Below are positions 1-11,184 of a stretch of DNA of 64,000 nt, in pieces; the first letter of the stretch is position 1; each line of letters begins with the position of its first letter. The stretch is from the NCBI GenBank assembly GCA_013397695.1, contig VYZI01000067.1:1071619-1135618 (forward strand), written 5' to 3'. A program made the translations under genes and the position numbers. The notes below the pieces were generated by a model, which was given only the letters and a program-made list of their open reading frames with translations, searched no databases and was not told the origin of the DNA. The DNA is from Centropus unirufus (Eukaryota; Chordata; Aves; Cuculiformes; Centropidae).

Positions 1-297
1 TTTAGTAATAAATCTGCTTATTTTGGCCATCATTAGTGCTGTTAATTGGACGGTATGGAATGCTCAAGAGGAGCCAAGCAAAGTCCTTTGGTAATATGCT
101 TGATTGTATCAACTGTAGCTACCATGGGAAGGTACACTTGAATTAGGGACATACCCTATGAATATGATCGGCCTTGAAGTGGAGCCAGTATACTTTTGGA
201 AGGTGATAATCCTGCAAAATTCCAAAAGAAATTATCATTACCCGCAGTTCAGTAAGGATAACTTGCTAGCAGAAGTCAGAGCCTTTGAAAATTTTAC

Positions 298-969
298 CCA
301 TTTTGTAGAAATGTCGTAGCCACTGTGACTGTTAAATTGAGTCTTGGCATATTTCGTCTCGGCTTGTCTGTCATATTTGCTGCGGCGATGGGAAGCACCA
401 CTGCTTTCACTGCTGCTGCTGGTGCTTCTGCTGCCGCCACTGCTGCTACTCTGGTTTTTATGTTTCTGCCCACGGATAAGTTTCTCTCCTTCAGCAGTGC
501 TGGCATGTGGAAATGGTGTGATCTTGGACTGCTTCTTAGCCTTCTGCTTTACAACAGATGCTTTGCTACTGCTGCTATTGCTGCCACTGCTGCTGCCCTT
601 GCTGCTGTTACTACTGCTCTTGCTGCTGCTACTCTTGCTGTTGCTGCTACTACTACTGCTTTTCTTGCTACTGCTACTACTACTGCTTTTGCTGTTACTG
701 CTGCTACTACTACTACTGCTTTTGCTGCTACTTCTACTACTACTGCTGCTTTTGCTGCTGCTACTACTACTGCTGCTACCACTGCTGTCCCCAGAGGGAT
801 AGAATTCCTTTTCTTTGGCTTTGGACTGTCTTGTTTTCACACTTTTCTGGGTGCCTCCCTGTGATGCTTTCTTGTCAGAGTCACTGCTGGAGGGGCTGCT
901 TGTTGTACTCTCAACACTTCCACTGGCACTGCTGGCACTGGACGATGAGCTTCTGGATTTTCTTGTCCC
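298..969 (-). CDS. VTG1: VTG1 exon 23, phosvitin polyserine domain
   Basis: A 672-nt (224-codon) exon, fully open, with CTAG acceptor and TGG|GTAAAA donor. It starts GTRKSRSSSSSASSAS, contains SDSDKKASQ and KEKEFYPSGDSSG, then a tract of Ser runs broken by Lys, Arg and Asn, a non-serine spacer (VVKQKAKKQSKITPFPHAS to KHKNQ), a second short Ser run and a basic tail ending DISTKW. The serines in the runs use almost only AGC/AGT, which gives the GCT/ACT repeats visible on the plus strand. Phosvitin serines are normally phosphorylated and bind calcium and iron in yolk. Confidence 0.93.
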
Positions 970-1619
970 CTAGTCAATGATAACATTGGGAAAACAAAAT
1001 TATTTTTCTATCTTCCTGCAGAAGGTTTTAAGCAAAATCAGATATCGATAGCTACGAATCTCTCTGCAGTTTTAGAAGATAAGATGCAGACCTGGTGGCA
1101 TTTTGCAATACATCACAATACGGCAAATTCATAATAATGTGTTGAAAACACATAAGTAAAATAATACCCCAAACCCTTTTGTGATAATTAACATGTGCAG
1201 AAATAATTCATCATATAATTACATGTAACTAATGTTGGTAGTGACAGTGCTGTAGCTGTGACTATCTCAGAGCAATTTGTGTAGGTAGGCTCATACCTTT
1301 TTGCTACGGTTGCAGTCATTGGAAAGAACAGACCACCTTTTAGGCACGCAACAGCTATTTTCTGTTTTACAAGAGATTTTCAGAAAAAGGCGTACTAAAC
1401 CAATCTGCTTTTTCCAATGTCCTTCACCTGCAGAAGACATGATTGCAAACAAAAACCTGCAGAGAGATTTGTGTACCCAAAAGGCTGTCTTTCATTTCCA
1501 ATTTTTTGCTCACTACTTAAACAAAGCAAACTACTTACTTGAAGAAATACAGAAAACTAAGCTGCTAGGCTTTGTATAATGTGCCCCACAAGTCTAGAAG
1601 TGGATTTTTACAACAGTAC

Positions 1620-1789
1620 CTGGTCATCAGTACCATCAAGTATTTTTTCCACTCTTTTAATTGCTTCTTTTCTAGAAGATACTCATGCCTCCGGATCTTC
1701 AAAAGTTACCAAATGTACCATTTTTGTGGGAGCTTGATCTCCCACTTGAACTGTGACGTGTATTTTTTCAATAGGTACCTCTGTGTAAA
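1620..1789 (-). pseudogene. VTG1: VTG1 exon 22, in-frame TGA
   Basis: A 170-nt exon with TTTCAG acceptor and CAG|GTACTG donor; phase and length are exact (2 nt + 56 codons). It encodes YTEVPIEKIHVTVQVGDQAP, MVHLVTFEDPEA, stop, VSSRKEAIKRVEKILDGTDD. The stop is TGA at 1683-1685. Residues on both sides match the VTG1 family, so this is a point nonsense change and not a frame or splice misassignment. Confidence 0.85.
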
Positions 1790-2219
1790 CTGAAATTACA
1801 CAACAATAAGTATTACTGCCAGTATTAGCAACTGAATAAAATAAAAAGCCACTTTTTGCTATAATTTATTTAGTCGTTCTTCCTCACATAAAAATATAAA
1901 TGCTCATGTATTATTTTCGCTATTGGGCAACTTTGTTAAAAGATTTCTCTGATTGTTAAGGCACACACTGGCAATAACTAAACTTTAAAATATTAGTAAA
2001 GATCTAGGTTCTTTTCAACAATAAACAGAATGATTAGCAGATTTAAGTCAAGGGAATGAGATTACTTAACTAGATAACGCTATGGGGGACAGTGAATAAG
2101 GCTTTAGAGAGGAATTGAAGCTCAACACTTGAATTGTAAAGAATGGTCCAAAGGTTAGCCCGTTAGTTTTGTGCTTAGGAGACCTAAAGTCAGTGGCCTG
2201 CTGGGCTTTTACTTTTTAT

Positions 2220-2271
2220 GATCATGGATTAAGACATTAAGGACTAGATCCTGGCAGGTTAATCCATGATC
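2220..2271. repeat. 13-bp perfect inverted repeat in VTG1 intron 21
   Basis: GATCATGGATTAA at 2220-2232 is the exact reverse complement of 2259-2271, with a 26-nt loop. It could be a small palindrome or the remnant of a short inverted-repeat element. Confidence 0.7.
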
Positions 2272-2585
2272 CCCTATAAAAGTCTTGGTTTTTAGAATGT
2301 AGTTACAGGACACTGCAACGGATCTGTTGCCCATGTCCAATCGCTCTGTGCTTGCATCCCAAATCCAGTGATTCAGGATGCATCAGACACGCTCTGCAGG
2401 CACAGATCAGCTCTGCTTGATGCTGGCCATGCTGAGTGCCATCACTGGGAAAGTTGGGAAATTGCAGTTCAGAAGAGTGAGGGAGAAATGGATTCCGGCT
2501 GCAAACATAGTTGTCGTCCTTGGCTGGGCTGGCAGGTCTAATGTTAGTTTTAGTGGTATTTAAGATACCAAGGATACATATATAA

Positions 2586-2621
2586 ATAGACATACATATA
2601 TATATATGTGTGTGTGTGTAT
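2586..2621. repeat. TA/TG microsatellite
   Basis: Alternating tatata followed by gtgtgtgtgt, just outside exon 21 of VTG1 in intron 21. Confidence 0.85.
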
Positions 2622-2676
2622 CCACCCACCTTCCCACCTCCTATTACTTTCTTTTTTTGTGCATGGTTTTATTTAC

Positions 2677-2896
2677 CTGGCTTGAAGCTCATTTGAAAGA
2701 TATGCTCTCCAACTAGGTAATAAAGAGGGATGTTTTTGATAAAGGCTGCATCTACACTTTTCCTCTCAATGCACACTTGAAACCCAAATGTACTTGCATT
2801 GGAGAACATGGACTGAACAAATGGCTCTTTTTGGGAAGAAGAGTGTCCAAAGGGAAAGAGATTTCCTGATGAAACATCTGTTGCAGACTGTCTGTC
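2677..2896 (-). CDS. VTG1: VTG1 exon 21, open but missing a conserved cysteine
   Basis: A 220-nt open exon (TTTAATAG acceptor, CCAG|GTAAAT donor). Residues: DRQSATDVSSGN, QKEPFVQSMFSNASTFGFQV then CIERKSVDAAFIKN, LYYLVGEH and QMSFKP. In bird VTG2 the residue 11 positions before the C of QVC/QLC is also Cys, as I remember VTG1 to be; here it is Phe (TTC, 2804-2806). That loss would unpair a disulphide if the protein were made. Confidence 0.9.
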
Positions 2897-4092
2897 CTAT
2901 TAAATAATACACATGTCAACTTAAACTGGACAACAGTAAGAGGAATACTTCCTTCTTATGAATCCTGTTTCAATAATAGTTAAATTTATTAACAGGATGT
3001 AATTAACCAGTTTACTTGAGATAGCAAAGCCATTACATAGGACAACTTGGTTTTTAATTAGACAGAATTGTCAGCTGAATGGCTTGATTATACAATCAAG
3101 TGAAAAGATATTTTCAGGCTACAAGAATGGAAAAACTGTATCAGAAATAAATTCTAAATATTTAGTTTTGTTTTCCTGGAGTATTCATGTTTACAGAGTT
3201 TTAATAAATTCAAGGGTTCTCTATACTGAGTGGAATTCCCTACTTTGATTTTAATTTGAGTCAAACATAAGGAGTTTCATCTATGTCCATGAAAACTTTC
3301 TCAGTTGAGGTCTGACATGCACGTGAGACTATATCATCTAGATGGTCAAAGCATATTAGATGCTAGAAATTTCCATTCAAATCTATGTAATTTATATGTG
3401 CTAACCAATGCTTGCAAAATAACGAAGCAAAATTAATTAAAATTAGAATCAAGTTCATGAAATGGAAACTATGATTTTTCTAGAGCAGCAAAGCAAATAG
3501 TTAAAGACGTAATCATAAGCTTTCATTTCACATGTAATATAGGTTTGCAATTATTTTGTTGCCCAATTTATCATGTCTCACAAAATTCCAGGCTTGTATG
3601 AACACCACAAAAAAATGAAATTTTAATGTTAATACTTTCTCTCCAAAGGAAATGCCAATGATATAGGGAAATGCTCCATTTAGTGTCCTTTCAGTTGCTA
3701 TTCATTTAATTGCTGTAGAGTGCTGGGTTTTCAGGAAGGGCAGCACAGAGGCAAAAAGCAGAATTTCTTTGCTTGTTTCAGGATATTAGAAGCTACTCTC
3801 ACCAACAGTACATTTAGCTATTGGCTTCTCTATAGGAAAGTGCTGTACTCATCCTCTGTTAGTCTGTTATTTTTTCTGAAAACCCTTCAGAGTTGCAGGA
3901 CAACAATGAAACCAGAAGAAGACAGTGTATGCCTCACCTCTGTCAGCCTTTCACTGAATGAATTGTCACAGTGGTGCCTTCACAACGCTGTCCATCATAG
4001 AAAGCCTGTACTGGCTTTTATGGAAAACTACCTCAGAAAGTCATTTGACTTGACACACGAGCTGTGATCCACCCTTGAATCAGGATGCTTAT

Positions 4093-4321
4093 AGTTATTA
4101 AATTTGGCTGTACAAGTTGAGCAATGGAGCATTTCGTGGAACATCTGTGGCTGCCCCATGAATATGACGCTTGCATAATGGTTGCAAAGCATTTTAAAGA
4201 TTGTGCAAAGTTATTAAATTTGGCTGTACAAGTTGAGCAATGGAGCATTTCGTGGAACATCTGTGGCTGCCCCATGAATATGACGCTTGCATAATGGTTG
4301 CAAAGCATTTTAAAGATTGTG
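4093..4321. repeat. Tandem duplication, 116-bp unit x2, in VTG1 intron 20
   Basis: The block from 4093 (agttattaaatttggctgta) recurs at 4209 and continues without any difference I can see for about 113 bases, to attgtg at 4320. It lies between exons 20 and 21 and affects no exon. Confidence 0.9.
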
Positions 4322-4583
4322 GGCCTATCCTGTAGATGGCAGTGTAAAATTAATTACCAAAGAAAATGCTTTTGCTTTTGAAAAAGTGTTGCAACTCTGA
4401 TGTATTACACTCCAGATTTTAAAATGATGTTACTATAGGAATATTTGTGTTATTAGATTGAACCTGACTTTGAGCAAAGCAGTATTGGTCAGAGATGAAT
4501 TGTACATTTTCCTATAGAGAAAAGAAATGGTCTCCCACTGATTAAAAGCCCAAGAAAGAATAGTCAGACGCTACATCACTTAC

Positions 4584-4728
4584 CCTGATGTTATCAGTCT
4601 TGCCTGATGCAGAATCTGAATCAAAGGATGTCTTCATTATGCCAGGCACTGCTTCAGGTAGAAGAACGGGAGTCATCTTACTAGCCGCCAAATCCCCAAT
4701 ATTTCGTGTAACAGCAAATGTCTTAGAC
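4584..4728 (-). CDS. VTG1: VTG1 exon 20
   Basis: A 145-nt open exon with CTGCAG acceptor and AGG|GTAAGT donor. It encodes SKTFAVTRNIGDLAASKMTP, VLLPEAVPGIMKTSFDSDSA and DNIR. It carries the FavsRNi.dl....tp.LP landmark, and the acidic serine-rich tail is VTG1-like. It lies about 5 kb downstream of exon 19. Confidence 0.9.
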
Positions 4729-7700
4729 CTGCAGAATAAACAGTAGAGGAAACCTTTATCAATAAAACACTGCTGTGGAAAAGACCTGAATTATGCCTGG
4801 TAGGATTTAGTCAGCAACATATACCATAGCCTGCAAACTGCTTTAGCGAGATTTACATCTTTTTCTGTTAGTTTTTTTTCCAAGGTCTACTAAGAGTAAA
4901 TAAAGACACGGACACATCTCAGAGCCAGATAGCTCAGTTAAACTTTTAGAATCAGGTGTGCAGATTAAAAGCATCGGAGTTGATGGGATGCTAAAACCTT
5001 GAAGAACAGCCCATGCACTTTGAAGCCTGGCTGTGTATTACATAATTCAATTTTTGAGTCTCCTATTTCAACTTCTGGACTTTTAAATTTTAAACTCATT
5101 TTCTGTGTGTTCACTGCTAACCTTTGTTCTCATTTCCTTTGACATATGTTTGGGAAAAGACTGTTATAATTCCGAAAGAGCAACTGATGTCTGGTGGTTG
5201 CTGAATGCTGTTTCCCATGAAACTTTTCTCCAGCTTGCTCTCCGATATTCATGGTTTAGCAATGGCTTGGCCAAGACATCAGAGAAAGATGTGCAGGAAG
5301 GTTGGGAGCCTATTTATGTAAATGTGTTCAGTGCTGCGGACTCTAAAAGTATTAGGATGCAAGATGAGTGATACAAGGTGCAGCATGAGATTGACACCCC
5401 CACACCTAAATACCCTTACCCTCTGGCTCTGCGCCTCATGCTCTTCATGGAAATCGTTACAGTGGTGTTTTAACTATGAGTTTTGTTTTGGGTCAGAAAA
5501 ACATCTTGAATGTTGAATACTTTTGAGAGATGAAAACCTATTTCCATCAGCTATCAACATTATGCTAACTCTACCTTATTAGCCATTTATCAGTGCTAAT
5601 ATCCTGCTCAAAATTCCCCACGTGCTGTTTCTCAAGTATGAAGTTCCTCTGCTTGCCCTGGAGCTTCTGCTTCTGTAGTTTGCCAGTGGAGGTGGCCTTT
5701 GTGACAGGGAATGGAAAGATGGTCTGCAAAATAGTCTCTATTTTAATATGGTCCACACTGAACTTGCTTGAGCAATTCCAATCTAACCTATTTGAAATAT
5801 GAATTTGTATTCATTTGAGAGCCCTCTCTTCCTCCTGAAGACTCCTACCGTGCTGTGTGCACTGTATAGCACACAATTGCGCTTCATGTGGAACACCTCA
5901 ATAAAACGTGTGTCACCTGTGGGCTTTGTTTTCTTTTCCATCCCTCTCTTTTTTTTTTTAGATAAGGACATGACAGCAGTGCTCCACGCTGGGTGATAGG
6001 AGAACCTTGAAGAATGGAATCTGAAATAAAATATTCTCCCTAACAAGCTGAGAGGATAAAAGAAAATACAAATCAACTTGCATTTCAGATGGCTCATCTG
6101 GGTAAAGGGACAAAAAGGGAAATGGCTTTTATTTTAATCCCATTCAATAATTCAAATGACCACAGAACTGCAGGCTGGGTCTCCAAGCAGAAAGCCCTGG
6201 GGTTTCTTTTCCAATTTTTTTTAGGATTTTTTTATGCCAATAGTCTACTCCTGCCACCTAATGAAAGTGGAGGATCGATTCCTCCCTGTTGAGCACAGAG
6301 AGCCGACAAATGTAGCTGCATCACAGGTGACACATGTCAATGCCTGCAGAATCACACGGCACAGTAAAAATAGGCTACAAGAGCCAGCTCTGGTGCTTTA
6401 ACAAGAAAAACAGTCACAAAGAAGGCCTAAAGCTATGGTATGAAAGAATCTGTTCTCTCTGATCCCACACAAGGGAGAAAATATAAAAAGGAGATTTTCC
6501 AATATGTATTAGTGTATTTTTTTGGATGAGAGAAGAAGCTGTGCTATAGTATAAGCCAAATTCACTGCAGGGGTAAGGGACAAGTAATTCAGCTGTGTTG
6601 GGTTCACTGATGTTTCAGTGAGTGTGGCCTTACATACATCCCTAACCTGGGGACAGAAGAGCTCATTCTCTGTTTAAAACAAAAAAAAAAAAGTCATACT
6701 ATTTTCCCAGGTTTTAAAGCACAGTTTGATGGTATCTAAATAAATGAGAAGCAAGAGACAATCCTCCAACCAACTCTTTAGTTCTTTTTATGCTGTGGTG
6801 AAATGAAAATTTCTGCCTTTCCTATGCATCATCCTTCTGACCTTGGTGCAAAGGTGTTATAAGAATAGAGACTTGGAGCACCAGTTATTCCCTTTCTCTG
6901 TCCTCAAACGCACTGCACTGCCTTGTGAGCTCGCAGCTTATGCTGACTCTTCTGCGTTTTCTATTACACGTGCTGTATAGATTTGTATACAGTGTTGTAA
7001 TTTCATCATTCATCTTATTTATAAGATGCCCATGTGAAGCAATTTCTGCTTCTCCTACAGTTAAACAAAACCCCCCTATGATAGAGGGTCTATTCAAGAT
7101 TATGTATGTAATTCAGTAGCCTGTCATTATGAATATGTGATAGATTTGTTAAGTGCATTCTCTGGCAGCTTTTCACATTTATATTTTAATCACAGGGCTC
7201 TAATTTTTCCCTGAAGTTTACTTGATTTTTACTTCTCCCTGTAAATTCTGTTTAAAAGTATGTTTAAGTAGCCATCTGTAGTATACCAAATAATTATGTT
7301 AAAAGAGCCTTAAAAATAGTGATTATTTTTAATTAAATTTAACTTTGATAGGATTGAATTGAAACACATGCTATATATTCTCTCCATGGCATGATTAATT
7401 ATTTTGCTTTGAATTTTTGCTATAAAGTTGAGTCCATAATGTGCAAATTTGTCTTGGGAATGCAATCTCTCCATCACCAAAGTTTTCATTATGTTTTTTC
7501 TTTAGAGTCTGAGATTGCTCACCTGACTTTCTCTGTGGCTCGTGAAAATTTATATAAATCCCACAGCGGTGGCAGGTTATAACCTGTATGGTGTGGGGGA
7601 TATAACTGAATGTAATGCTCTTTAGGACTGTTTTCTTCCTGTGTCTGTACATGTGAGAAGAAGGGGAAAATAATATCCCATCCTGACTAGATTTAATGAC

Positions 7701-9732
7701 ATGGTACTATGGAAGGTAACCCACTGACCATTAAGACAAAGTGCCCGATACTAAAATACGTTGAACAGAGCTCACAAATGAAATGAAAGAATAATAGCTT
7801 TCTAGAACTATTTCTTTAAATGGGGAATTCAAAGCTAACAAGGAAGGGTGTCAGAATGGCTCTAAAATGAGGAATTCAATTGGTTCTTTATTCTTTGGTG
7901 TAGCTTTGCAAAAGGAAGACAAAGTCTATGTTAAACTAAATTTTTTTTTACTCAGTCTATATAGGATGATATGCATCCTTTATTGTTCCTACTTGTTTCT
8001 CTTTGTACCTTTAAGATTTTACTTTGCTTGGTCTTTGACCTCCTCGGTGATGTGGTTCAGTGTTACGTTCTCTAGTTATTGCTTTGCCTTCACTTGTACT
8101 CATTGCTGTTTCATTGCTCTGTGTGGTTTCCATTGACCATTTGTTTTACAGCAGTGAACAGGAATGCTTTTCGGAGAAAAATTGATGGTGCTAAAAGTTA
8201 GCTAGTGAGTATTAGCTTTCTCATACACTTGGCATTAGAGAGCTATTTCCGACTGACTACTTCACTTTATAAATGATAATGCTTCAGGGTCTAGAGCAGG
8301 GCTTGGGCTGGAACTCATGGACGCCTCTGCTGTAATCTCCTGTCTCTGCTCCCAGCTTGCTTTATGCTTTCTGTAAATGCATTTAACCCTTTTTTTTGTG
8401 TCTGATTTGATTACCCCTTAAGCCAGAGGAAGAAAAAAATTTTTGTTGCAGGGAGGATCTTCCTGCTAACATTTGCAGCTCGGCTTGAGGCTCTAAACTC
8501 TATATCAGTATCCAATATTCTCATTGCAGTTCAGCATCCTTATTGAGTTCATTAATATCTGCCTCACCCATTCCAACTATGACAGCTCGTGAGAGCCGGT
8601 GTCTGCTGCCCCTGATGACCTTGGCAGCCCATTGTCCTGGTCTTCACAAGCAAGAGAACAAAACTTTTGGGCTGTGATGCCCCAGCAGGTTACAATCAGC
8701 TAATGGATGCTCTATGACTGCTGATACTCTCCCTCCTCTGCATGGGAAACCTGAGTACAATCACAGCTGATGGAGTGGAGGAATCATCTTAGGGGGCAGG
8801 ATGTGATGTCAAATGCCCACTAAGATGGTCTCTGACCATTGAAGGGCAAGAGAGAATAATGATTAGCCTAACTCATGGCTAAACTTAGTAGACCTGCAGA
8901 GCTTCTCTGGGCCAGAAGCCATGAATACTAATTGCAGCTGGATCAAGAAACTGAGCTCTTTTGTTACAGCTCTATTCCTAGGGCAGAAACTTGTTAACAT
9001 TTCTATGGATTGTATAATAGCTGATTTCTGTTGTCAGTGATGCTTTTTCCTTTGTGATGAATTTTCAGCTTGTCTTTCTCAGTATCTTTTCATGTGTGTG
9101 TGTGAGTGAAGGTTTTCTAAGCTTTGGTCTACTGCTTTGAATCCTTGGACATACACTTTCTGTTTCCTCCCTCTCTTTGTGCTTGTATTTCCATCTGTTT
9201 TCATTTGTTTGGCATCTGGCTGTAACAGTTTTCCAGAGTGTATTGTAATTGCATGCACTGATAATAAATCAAGTAGACCTAACAGGCAAGAAAACCAAAT
9301 GGCAGCCACAGGGAAACAAGGTAAAAACATAAGAAACACAAAATCCTCTGTGCTTCAGGGCATCAAATGCAAATATATGTGGGTTATCTGTTATAACTGA
9401 TAGGATTCAGCTGGCTTATGTCTCACCTAGTGTCTCAACTCTAAATATATGTATTGGGATAGAAATTTTATGGCATTTGTGTTTCAAATAGCTTATGGGT
9501 CTCAAGAACTGAGAATGGTATTAAAGAAGATTTTCATGTGAAGACCACAGGAAATAATGTGTATTTTCAAGCAATGCTTTGGTATATGTCACTTCATTTA
9601 AATTAAATAAACTGCACCATTCATTGCCAGTTACCCAAGATATCAGTCAAAGACAAGATCCCTAAGCAAATGTTCTGTTTTACTTGGGAAGACTCTGCAT
9701 TGCAAGATAGAAAGATAAGTAATATGTCTTAC
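4729..9732 (-). other. VTG1 intron 19 (about 5 kb)
   Basis: AT-rich intronic DNA between exons 19 and 20. Apart from short homopolymers I see no gene, known repeat or conserved exon in it; the short open frames on both strands look like chance. Confidence 0.8.
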
Positions 9733-9918
9733 CTTATAGCAATTACGTTAGTCTCTTCTTTACATGGTGGAACTTCAATTTTGATATTTTTTTCCTTCAT
9801 ATTGACAGCAACAACAACATTCACAGGTACTTGAGTATTCATTTGGGTGCGTGCTTCCAACCCTGCTTGAATCATCTGAGTGTTGATCCCCATTACAAAG
9901 GTTATCTCCTTAGCCATG
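9733..9918 (-). CDS. VTG1: VTG1 exon 19
   Basis: A 186-nt open exon (TTTTCAG acceptor, ATAAG|GTAAGA donor). Residues: VMGINTQMIQAGLEAR and NVVVAVNMKEKNIKIEVPPC with KEET. The aTMGvNt..iQ......ak...p......id...kn.ki...PC.eet pattern is the lipovitellin A-sheet. Confidence 0.92.
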
Positions 9919-10030
9919 CTGAAAAGGTAAAATGAAGGTAAAATGATGTTCATACAGCAAGCAACAGTTGAATTTTTATGACCGCTGTCAATTGTAAATA
10001 TAATTACTTTGTTTCATTCTAAAAATTTAC

Positions 10031-10124
10031 CTTAGACTCATTTTGGATCGCAGCCTAATGTTGGCATTTAGTAACTCAGTCAGTCTGAAATCAGACTTTG
10101 GAGTAGGTGCCACCTGTGCTTGAA
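10031..10124 (-). CDS. VTG1: VTG1 exon 18
   Basis: A 94-nt open exon after a T-rich tract and AACAG; donor CTAAG|GTAAAT. It reads VQAQVAPTPKSDFRLTELLN and NIRLRSKMSLR, matching the P....dfr...ll.......r......s segment before the beta-sheet exon 19. Phases in (1) and out (2) agree with exons 17 and 19. Confidence 0.88.
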
Positions 10125-10215
10125 CTGTTACAAAGAAAACAAAAAAAAAAGAGTTTAAAATCCCCTCCAATCCTGACAAGCATATTTGTATTGCTCAAGT
10201 CTTGAAATACATTAC

Positions 10216-10406
10216 CATTTCCTGCCACTTTTGTGATAGAAGAGTAATTGAAGCTGGTCTCTGTTGGGAACCCAGTACAGGTGGGTACAATACAACGGAT
10301 CTCAGAGGACAGTAGAGCCTTGGTCCACTGCCTCCCCACACCACTCTGAAGGCTACTGATTATTCTCCTTATCGAAGGGACTTTTTTCATCAGGTCCATA
10401 CCATGC
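10216..10406 (-). pseudogene. VTG1: VTG1 exon 17, +1 frameshift in an A6 run
   Basis: A 191-nt exon (ATTACAG acceptor, AATG|GTAATG donor) where 190 nt are expected. Phase 0 reads AWYGPDEKSPFDK to a TAG at 10353-10355. The conserved part SIRRIISSLQSGVGRQWTKA, SSEIRCIVPTCTGFPTE is one base later. One surplus A in the A6 run at 10382-10387 explains it. QWT......E.R...PT..G.P.E is a clear family landmark. Confidence 0.8.
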
Positions 10407-10664
10407 CTGTAATTACAGAGTTCAACTTGTCTAATAAGCAGAACTTGAATATAATGATCCATGTCATTAACTAAGCCTCAGGGGAAAGTCTGCCAGCAAT
10501 GATTATAGCTAATCCTGATCAAAGCTTGACCTTATTTGCCTTGATTAATTCTAAAGACAAAAAAACTCTTGATTAAAAAAGTTAAAAAAAAGGAAGGGAC
10601 TGTCTGAAAGAAACAGTATTATAAAGCTTTTGATGCACCAGTGGTGGTGTTTTTGAAAAGATAC

Positions 10665-10784
10665 CTGCAATGCATTTTGGATAGCATTTTGATCAGGTTC
10701 TGCATAGAACATCTCTTGGCCAAACATCTTCAAGTAGCCCGATGCAAACGGTTTGTCACTGGAGAATGCCTTCCAGTCAGAGAG
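10665..10784 (-). CDS. VTG1: VTG1 exon 16
   Basis: A 120-nt (40-codon) open exon, phase 0 both ends, ATGCAG acceptor and CTGCAG|GTATCT donor. Residues LSDWKAFSSDKPFASGYLKM and FGQEMFYAEPDQNAIQNALQ. The LsdWK.lp...pl...Y.K.fGQE motif is strongly characteristic of vitellogenin. Confidence 0.92.
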
Positions 10785-10870
10785 CTGCATGAGAAAAGGA
10801 AGAAAGTCTGATGCTCCAAAACATCTGGGGAAACAATATCTTGGAGATTTTCCTTTCCCCCCAAATGTAC

Positions 10871-10973
10871 CGTTTTTAGGATTTCCTTGAAGTCATAGGT
10901 AGTCTCCCAGTGTGTATCAGGAGAGCTGCCTTTAGCGAACATCTCCTGCGGTCCTTCAGCTTGTTATTCCCAC
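10871..10973 (-). pseudogene. VTG1: VTG1 exon 15, +1 frameshift
   Basis: A 103-nt exon between a CCCACAG acceptor and ACG|GTACAT donor where 102 nt are expected. Phase 0 gives VGITS and then TGA at 10956-10958. The family-like continuation AEGPQEMFAKGSSPDTHWE to DFKEILKT is one base later. An extra A in ACAAGCT (10961-10964) fits: VGI.aEG.QE is the usual vitellogenin motif. Confidence 0.78.
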
Positions 10974-11059
10974 CTGTGGGAAGAAGGAAAGTGTAAAAGC
11001 CAACTGGGTGATGGTTGTAAGAAGGGATGAGAAGGCAAATTACCGGTGAACCCAATTAC

Positions 11060-11184
11060 CTCCAAGGGATCAGCCACTCTTCCAAGGAAATTTGTCCGCA
11101 GCTGGGTTGTTGCCATTGCAGGAATTAAGCTCCCTGCATTATTCAATACCAAATATTTAGCTGCCAGGCCGCTCATAAGGAAAT
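11060..11184 (-). pseudogene. VTG1: VTG1 exon 14, acceptor AG mutated to AA
   Basis: The reading frame is open: FLMSGLAAKYLVLNNAGSLI, ATTQLRTNFLGRVADPLE, donor GAG|GTAATT. The expected acceptor follows a CTAAC branch-point-like motif and a pyrimidine-rich stretch, but ends TCTTCAA instead of TCTTCAG (AA at 11185-11186). With the exon start at 11184 the phase (2 nt + 41 codons) is exact. The next AG, 11 nt further in, would break the frame. Splicing of this exon is therefore predicted to fail. Confidence 0.78.

Noticed and set aside
325..980. Leu-, Ala- and Cys-rich open frames on the plus strand (325-864, 344-802, 558-980)
   Set aside because: They are shadows of the AGC/AGT serine repeat of phosvitin read on the opposite strand.
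1297..1400. Possible small exon on the minus strand with an AAAAAG|GTATGA donor
   Set aside because: The exon chain is complete without it (exon 22 joins exon 23 in phase), and its translation shows no vitellogenin pattern.
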